Under the pieces are notes generated by a model. That model saw nothing but the letters and a program-made list of their open reading frames with translations. It was not told the origin of the DNA and did not search any database. A DNA stretch of 64,000 nt from BMS3BBIN04 sp964552465 (lineage in GTDB: Bacteria; Electryoneota; Electryoneia; Electryoneales; Electryoneaceae), in contig CAZKGR010000009.1 in assembly GCA_964552465.1 (NCBI GenBank), positions 49,629 through 113,628 of the forward strand. The letters are read 5' to 3'. Shown here piece by piece: positions 59,727-64,000 of the stretch (position 1 is the first letter of the stretch; every line of letters begins with the position of its first letter). A program made the translations under genes and the position numbers.

Positions 59727-60469
59727 TCATCCACCTCGGATCGAGGCAAGTCGCCCTCAATGAGACCATAGCGATGTTCATGCATGTACGGTCCCGGATT
59801 AAAGAAGTGACCGTCCGGCAGTTCGGTCAGAAACGCTTGGTGCATATGCCCGGCGACCACAATGTCATAACCTTTACGCAGAATCTCTGCCGCAGTTTCC
59901 TCATACTCATTCCAGATGGGCAGTTGCCCATCTTCGGTTCGTGATTTTTCACCACCAAGCCCGCTGGCCCATTTGCCGACCTGCATCGCGAGATCCGGAT
60001 GAACCACTGTCCCGAACAACGCCTGTGAGATCGGATTGCGGAAGACGGCTTTCATTTTCCGATAGTTAACATCGCTTGCAGCAAACCCGTCCCCATGATG
60101 GAAATAATATCGACGGTTATCGATAGTTGTTGTCCACTCATCCAAATGAGTCTCTACTCCCACAAAATCGCGGAGAAACTGACCTAACTTGAAATCATGA
60201 TTGCCGGCAAACATGTGTACCGGTATCCCGTCACGGGTTAACTCGTGCAACGCTGTCAAGAATGGGAAAGCCCGTTTGGGAACGGTGTGTACCCATTCGA
60301 ACCAGAAGTCGAAAGTATCCCCGAGCAGGATCAACATGCCGAGGCTCTCACGGTAACTATTAACGAGACGGGTCATGCGTGCGAGCTCGGCGTCCGCTCC
60401 AGGCCGACCATCCAACGGAACATGAGCGTCCGCCAGAATCAGTACGCGATTTTCGTTGGAAGTTTGCAT
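59723..60469 (-). CDS. lpxH: UDP-2,3-diacylglucosamine hydrolase (LpxH-like metallophosphoesterase)
   Basis: A 248-residue calcineurin-fold phosphoesterase that cleaves UDP-2,3-diacylglucosamine to lipid X in lipid A synthesis. Metal-site motifs are in order: ILADAHVPL (the D-x-H start), LILLGDTFDFWFEW, FAGNHDFKLG, FHHGDGF and IVVAGHMHQAF. The DTFDFWFEW segment is typical of LpxH. ATG 60469. It precedes the PBP with a four-base overlap. Together with the outer-membrane proteins it shows that the host has LPS-type lipid A. Confidence 0.88.
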   Translation of the reverse strand: MQTSNENRVLILADAHVPLDGRPGADAELARMTRLVNSYRESLGMLILLGDTFDFWFEWVHTVPKRAFPFLTALHELTRDGIPVHMFAGNHDFKLGQFLRDFVGVETHLDEWTTTIDNRRYYFHHGDGFAASDVNYRKMKAVFRNPISQALFGTVVHPDLAMQVGKWASGLGGEKSRTEDGQLPIWNEYEETAAEILRKGYDIVVAGHMHQAFLTELPDGHFFNPGPYMHEHRYGLIEGDLPRSEVDE

Positions 60470-60677
60470 GCAGGTAATTTCGATTTGGATAGGCGTCGGG
60501 TCAATGTACTGTTCCTTAAGAGAGCAAGATAGGAGAATGTTTGGTTGCTTGAGTTGCGTCGGCCTCGAGTACCAATTACGTTATAATGATAATTATTATT
60601 CTGAGTTTTTAGATTACGTCAGATGCACGAGTTAACGTTAACAGTTTCGACGGTAGTTCATTTAAGGAGGATTTGTG
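60470..60677. other. Divergent promoter region
   Basis: A 208-bp spacer between divergent lpxH and the secreted protein gene. TATAAT stands at 60591-60596 in an AT-rich stretch pointing to the plus-strand gene; a matching -35 at 17 bp is not clear. AGGAGG at 60665-60670 is the ribosome binding site of the downstream gene. Confidence 0.4.
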
Positions 60678-63185
60678 ATGAAAGTAAGGTATTGGTCTGT
60701 TTTTGCACTAGCTATGCTCTTGACTGCCAGCGTGGCTCTTGCTTCTGCTCCTGAAGCACAGCGCAAAACGGAAATTTTGGCCGATGGGGTCGAGGTCCCT
60801 GTCAGCGAATTGGACGAAATAGTTTACCTCGAGGACTTCGAAGGTGATGTAAGTGATTGGACTCAAGTCAGTCCCGACATCCAGCCGGTCTATTGGTTCA
60901 CTGACGACTTCATGGCCGCGAACGGGACTAATGCCTGGCGTTGTGCTGATTACGGTTTTGGTGATCCGACAACGGGCGGCTACGCTGATGACTGGCTTCA
61001 GTTCATGGTCACCCCGGTGTTGGATTTATCCGCAGTAGGCAGCGCAGAGTTGACCTTCAACTTCAGCGCCTACCTTGAAGATGGCAACTGGGATGGTGCG
61101 AATGTTTGGGTGTTCTACGGTCACGACGAAAACACTCTGGCGAAGGAAATCGCCACCCCGACAACTCCGGCATACACTGAAACCAACTGCTGGGCATTTG
61201 AGATTTGGTTCGGAGTTGGTCCGATACAGTACCCGGGCTGGGCTGGTGAAGGTACCGAACCGTTCAACGATGCTTTTGTCGCGGCAAGCTTTGACCTGAG
61301 CGCCTATACCAGCTATGAGTTTGTTTATGTCGTATTCGCGTTCTCTTCGGACGTCGCATACAACTCAGGTGACAACACCGACATGTACGGCTTTATCGTT
61401 GATGACGTTGAGATCACAGCCGATGAAGAAGTTGTGTTCGCTGATGACGCTGACGGCAACAATGTCGGTGGCCCATTTACGTTCGTGACCGGCGCGCTTG
61501 CTGCTGGCCAGGATGTTCTGCCGTATCAGGTGGAAATCGGTGATGTTGGACAGTGGGCGCCAGCTCCTTCCCCGACAATGGTTGCAGGTGTTTTCTCCGA
61601 TGTGAACGAATCGTTCAGCCATTACCTCGAAGGTCCTGAATTCACAATGGCGGAAATCGTGCCGGGCGAAAGCCTGTGGCTCAACTGCTACTTCAACAGC
61701 GATATAGAGTACACCAACGCGTTCCCGGATGAATTCCAGTGGCGCCCGGAAGTGTGGAATCCGATCACCAATGGTTGGGTTGCACCAGCAACCAGCGGAA
61801 ACTTCGTCTATGTAGGCGGCAATGGTTCGATCTGGGAGCTGTTCTCCGAGTCAGGCTTCACCTACGACTGGGATCTCTCCTATCTCGCTGGGGAGGAAGG
61901 CGTCCGACTCCGGATCTATTTCCAGTCTCCCGAGACGGACCGTTTCATGACTCACCACCTCATTGACGACCTGTACGTTGAAAAGGAATCGTTGCAGCAC
62001 GACCTGTCCACAATCCTTATGATGCCATATCCGGCTACGGTTGGCGTTGACAACTACGGCAAGGTTTACTTGACCAACAACGCGCCGAATAATGAAGCCG
62101 GCTTCATGGCGGTTTGGGACTTAAACGGTCTTGTTTTCCCGCTGTATCCAAATGGCCCTTACACCTTGGATGCTGGTCAAACACTCGAGCTGAGCATCAA
62201 CGATCCCACTGATCCAGAGCATATCGGTTACTGGGTACCGACCAGCACGGGCTTGCACTTGATTAACGCGTACCACACCCTGGCTTCCGATGAACTTCCA
62301 GACAATGACGCTTTCCCAACCGAAATCTATGTCTGGGACGAGGGTAGCTACGAAGTCGGTGCGGACACACGTAACTTCTACGGTCTGCTGACTATTTACC
62401 AAGGAAATGAAGGTCCGGTTGTCCACATTGACCCGGCTGCGATGAACGATGCTGTTTTTGGTCAAAATTTTGACAACTACGACATTTCGTCCCTGAACGC
62501 AGCTGTTTTCTTCCACTCTGCTGCGGGCGGTGCTCCGGCGAACTGCTCGGTCACCTTCCACGTATATGAGGGTGGCGCGACTCCTGGTGCTGAACTCTGG
62601 TCCGGCGACTACGAATTCGCCGTTGCTCAAGGTTATACCGGAACATACGATGTCGTCCTCGATGTCAGCGAAGTCGCTCAGCTTCAGGATCTGACTGGCA
62701 GCTTCTACGTGCACATGGAAATCACGGATCTCTCTGGTGGCGGTTACTACCAGCCGTTCCCGTACCGTACCGGTGCGTATGAGCCGTGGCAACAGTACCA
62801 GTTCTTCAACATGGAAGATGCTAACGGCGGCGTGTCCATGGTAGACTATGGTCACCACGTGACTGTCACCCTGTACCAGGATCCGGCAAGCGCTGGTGAG
62901 TTTGTCAATGATAGCGTCCCGACTGAGTTCGCGTTAGGTAAAGCCTATCCGAATCCGTTCAACCCCACCACAACCATCGACTTTGACGTCGCCCAGCCGG
63001 GCAATGTCAGCCTGGTCGTGTACAATGTGATGGGTCAGGAAGTCGCGCGTCTCGCTGATCGTGATTTCAACGCTGGCAGCTACAACGCAAGCTTTAACGC
63101 GGCCAGCCTTACAAGCGGTGTGTACTTCGTGCGCATGGAGACAGCCGGTTTTGTCGCTACGCAGAAGATCATGCTGATGAAGTAA
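60678..63185 (+). CDS. Large secreted protein with C-terminal sorting domain
   Basis: An 835-residue exported protein. ATG 60678 follows AGGAGG at seven bases; the in-frame GTG three bases earlier is less likely. The signal peptide is residues 1-22 (VRYWSVFALAMLLTASVALA). Residues about 45-240 form a jelly-roll domain of the choice-of-anchor-J kind (YLEDFEGDVSDW ... GFIVDDVEI); a second similar region lies at 380-440 (RFMTHHLIDDLYVEK). The last 85 residues contain AYPNPFNPTTTIDFDVAQPG, then VYNVMGQEVARLADRDFNAG and SGVYFVRMETAGFVATQKIM, the type A sorting domain of FCB organisms. It is very acidic and Asn/Gly/aromatic-rich. Likely surface or secreted adhesin/matrix; no enzyme motif seen. Confidence 0.88.
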   Translation: MKVRYWSVFALAMLLTASVALASAPEAQRKTEILADGVEVPVSELDEIVYLEDFEGDVSDWTQVSPDIQPVYWFTDDFMAANGTNAWRCADYGFGDPTTGGYADDWLQFMVTPVLDLSAVGSAELTFNFSAYLEDGNWDGANVWVFYGHDENTLAKEIATPTTPAYTETNCWAFEIWFGVGPIQYPGWAGEGTEPFNDAFVAASFDLSAYTSYEFVYVVFAFSSDVAYNSGDNTDMYGFIVDDVEITADEEVVFADDADGNNVGGPFTFVTGALAAGQDVLPYQVEIGDVGQWAPAPSPTMVAGVFSDVNESFSHYLEGPEFTMAEIVPGESLWLNCYFNSDIEYTNAFPDEFQWRPEVWNPITNGWVAPATSGNFVYVGGNGSIWELFSESGFTYDWDLSYLAGEEGVRLRIYFQSPETDRFMTHHLIDDLYVEKESLQHDLSTILMMPYPATVGVDNYGKVYLTNNAPNNEAGFMAVWDLNGLVFPLYPNGPYTLDAGQTLELSINDPTDPEHIGYWVPTSTGLHLINAYHTLASDELPDNDAFPTEIYVWDEGSYEVGADTRNFYGLLTIYQGNEGPVVHIDPAAMNDAVFGQNFDNYDISSLNAAVFFHSAAGGAPANCSVTFHVYEGGATPGAELWSGDYEFAVAQGYTGTYDVVLDVSEVAQLQDLTGSFYVHMEITDLSGGGYYQPFPYRTGAYEPWQQYQFFNMEDANGGVSMVDYGHHVTVTLYQDPASAGEFVNDSVPTEFALGKAYPNPFNPTTTIDFDVAQPGNVSLVVYNVMGQEVARLADRDFNAGSYNASFNAASLTSGVYFVRMETAGFVATQKIMLMK

Positions 63186-63203
63186 CACTTGGTTCAATAA
63201 ACT

Positions 63204-63230
63204 GTCATCCTGAGCGTAGCGAAGGATCTC
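63204..63230. repeat. Dispersed GAGATCCTTC repeat, copy 5 (inverted)
   Basis: GTCATCCTGAGCGTAGCG then AAGGATCTC, the reverse complement of the family at 6399, 16648, 22387 and 27971. It lies between the stop of the secreted protein and its terminator. Confidence 0.75.
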
Positions 63231-63243
63231 GTAGTATTCGTAG

Positions 63244-63271
63244 CCCGGCACTCCCCAGTGCCGGGTTTTTT
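63244..63271 (+). terminator. Intrinsic terminator of secreted protein gene
   Basis: Stem CCCGGCACT/AGTGCCGGG (9 bp, loop CCCC) followed by six T. It stands 58 bases after the stop codon. Confidence 0.9.
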
Positions 63272-63354
63272 GTTGCTATCCGGCAGTTTTCATTGAACTC
63301 TGGGACATTTAAGGTGATATTAAGAAGAATACCGGAATTACATCGGGGGAAACG

Positions 63355-64000
63355 ATGAAAACCGCGTTCATGTTAGTTCTTGGTATCGCCATTACGATTG
63401 GCGTGTTCTCTCAAACGGTACCACCACCAATTCACACTATTGCACAGCTGTCGCTTGGCGGAAGTGTTCAGCTGACGTGGGATCAAGGTCCGATCAATGG
63501 GCTTGCGGAAGATTTTGAGGATGGAATAGCGCAGGACTTCATCTGGCGCACACCGAGTCAAGATGCAGTACCTGTTTACCCTTACTTCGTAATTGAGAAC
63601 GGCTATGCTGAAATGCTGACCGACAATGAAAACAGTTACTGGGCATCGGGAGTATCCACACTCATTGAATACACGGATTTCACATGCGAAGTACTAATAT
63701 TTAACCACACCGGTAACAACTCGCGTGGTGTTTTGTTCCGCGGAGATGGCCATAAAAGTCTGGAGCTATAATGGATACAGTTTTTTATTTGGTTATTCCT
63801 TTGCAGCTCCTAGTCATTATGCTGTGTATACATACAACAACGGAAGTCCGGGAGCTATCATTCCGTACACATATTCAGACGCAATCAACACAGACCCTCA
63901 AGGCAGCAACATTCTCAAAGTAGTTGGTCAAGGAAACACGTTCGATTTCTACATCAACGGGATCTACGTAGATACCGCAACCAACCCAAATTACTCAAGC
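63355..64000 (+). pseudogene. Secreted lectin-fold-like protein, frameshifted, truncated by window edge
   Basis: ATG 63355 opens a signal peptide (MKTAFMLVLGIAITIGVFSQ) and a domain that ends early at TAA 63769-63771 after GDGHKSLEL. In the +1 frame, translation resumes with VWSYNGYSFLFGYSF and runs open to base 64000 (SHYAVYTYNNGSPG ... FDFYINGIYVDTA), a pattern typical of concanavalin/LamG-type laminin-like jelly rolls. Removing one A from the AAAA at about 63753-63756 restores a continuous HKVWSYNGYSF reading. So it is a single gene with a one-base insertion: a sequencing or assembly error, a true disruption or a programmed shift. Product function unknown; exported. Confidence 0.8.

Noticed and set aside
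62121..62858. 245-codon minus-strand ORF within the secreted protein gene
   Set aside because: Opposite strand of the sorting-domain protein; repetitive Val/Thr composition typical of shadows.

Overview
The window looks like chromosomal DNA (about 50-55% GC by eye) from a Gram-negative bacterium of the FCB-type candidate lineages (Zixibacteria, Calditrichota, Electryoneota, Marinimicrobia and relatives). The reasons are a secreted protein ending in a PNPFNPTT-type C-terminal sorting domain, a gingipain-family C25 peptidase, an LpxH homologue (lipid A synthesis, hence an outer membrane), Wza/Wzc/Wzi-type export genes, and many short palindromic repeats in the spacers. The exact phylum is an inference.

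Layout. 1-2575 (-): truncated secreted C25 peptidase. 2.9-3.5 kb: two tiny single-helix membrane proteins. 3775-3847 (-): tRNA-Ala(CGC). 3949-6371: divergent esterase and TetR regulator plus an arylamine N-acetyltransferase-like protein, with two matching candidate operators between them. 6391-14059 (-): a tailed-phage HEAD module (decoration protein, major capsid, connectors, TerL, portal, prohead protease, small membrane protein) with no tail, lysis, integrase or replication genes, and host-type repeats in its spacers. 14.9-16.4 kb: secreted propeller-like protein. 16.8-18.1 kb: XRE regulator translationally coupled to a GDPD-type phosphodiesterase.

18.1-27.7 kb (-) is a tightly overlapping operon for a nonulosonic (sialic-acid-like) sugar: epimerase/dehydratase, aminotransferase, CBS-nucleotidyltransferase, two tandem PseG/SpsG-like proteins, a divergent NeuB-type synthase, an SpsF-like cytidylyltransferase, an N-formyltransferase, a Gfo/Idh oxidoreductase and an SDR. 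28-40 kb carries a Wzi-like barrel, a nuclease/phosphatase-fold membrane protein, Wza, a Wzc tyrosine kinase, a HAD phosphatase, a second (pseudaminate-type) NeuB synthase, a sulfotransferase and two glycosyltransferases. 40-57 kb (-) carries polymerase/ligase, AsnB-like amidotransferase, sulfotransferase, Wzx flippase, two GT4 glycosyltransferases, a glucuronyl C5-epimerase-like protein, the UDP-ManNAc3NAcA pathway (WbpA, a WbpB-WbpD fusion, WbpE, WbpI) and a UDP-glucuronate 4-epimerase. Together these predict an acidic, probably sulfated and N-formylated surface polysaccharide exported by a Wzx/Wzy system.

57.4-60.5 kb (-) holds a class A PBP and LpxH. 60.7-64 kb (+) holds a large secreted sorting-domain protein and a secreted lectin-fold-like protein broken by a one-base frameshift and cut by the window edge. 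At least five families of dispersed repeats (BIME-like hairpins, a 110-bp MITE-like element, and degenerate tracts) fill the spacers, often touching stop codons. No rRNA, CRISPR array or transposase was seen.
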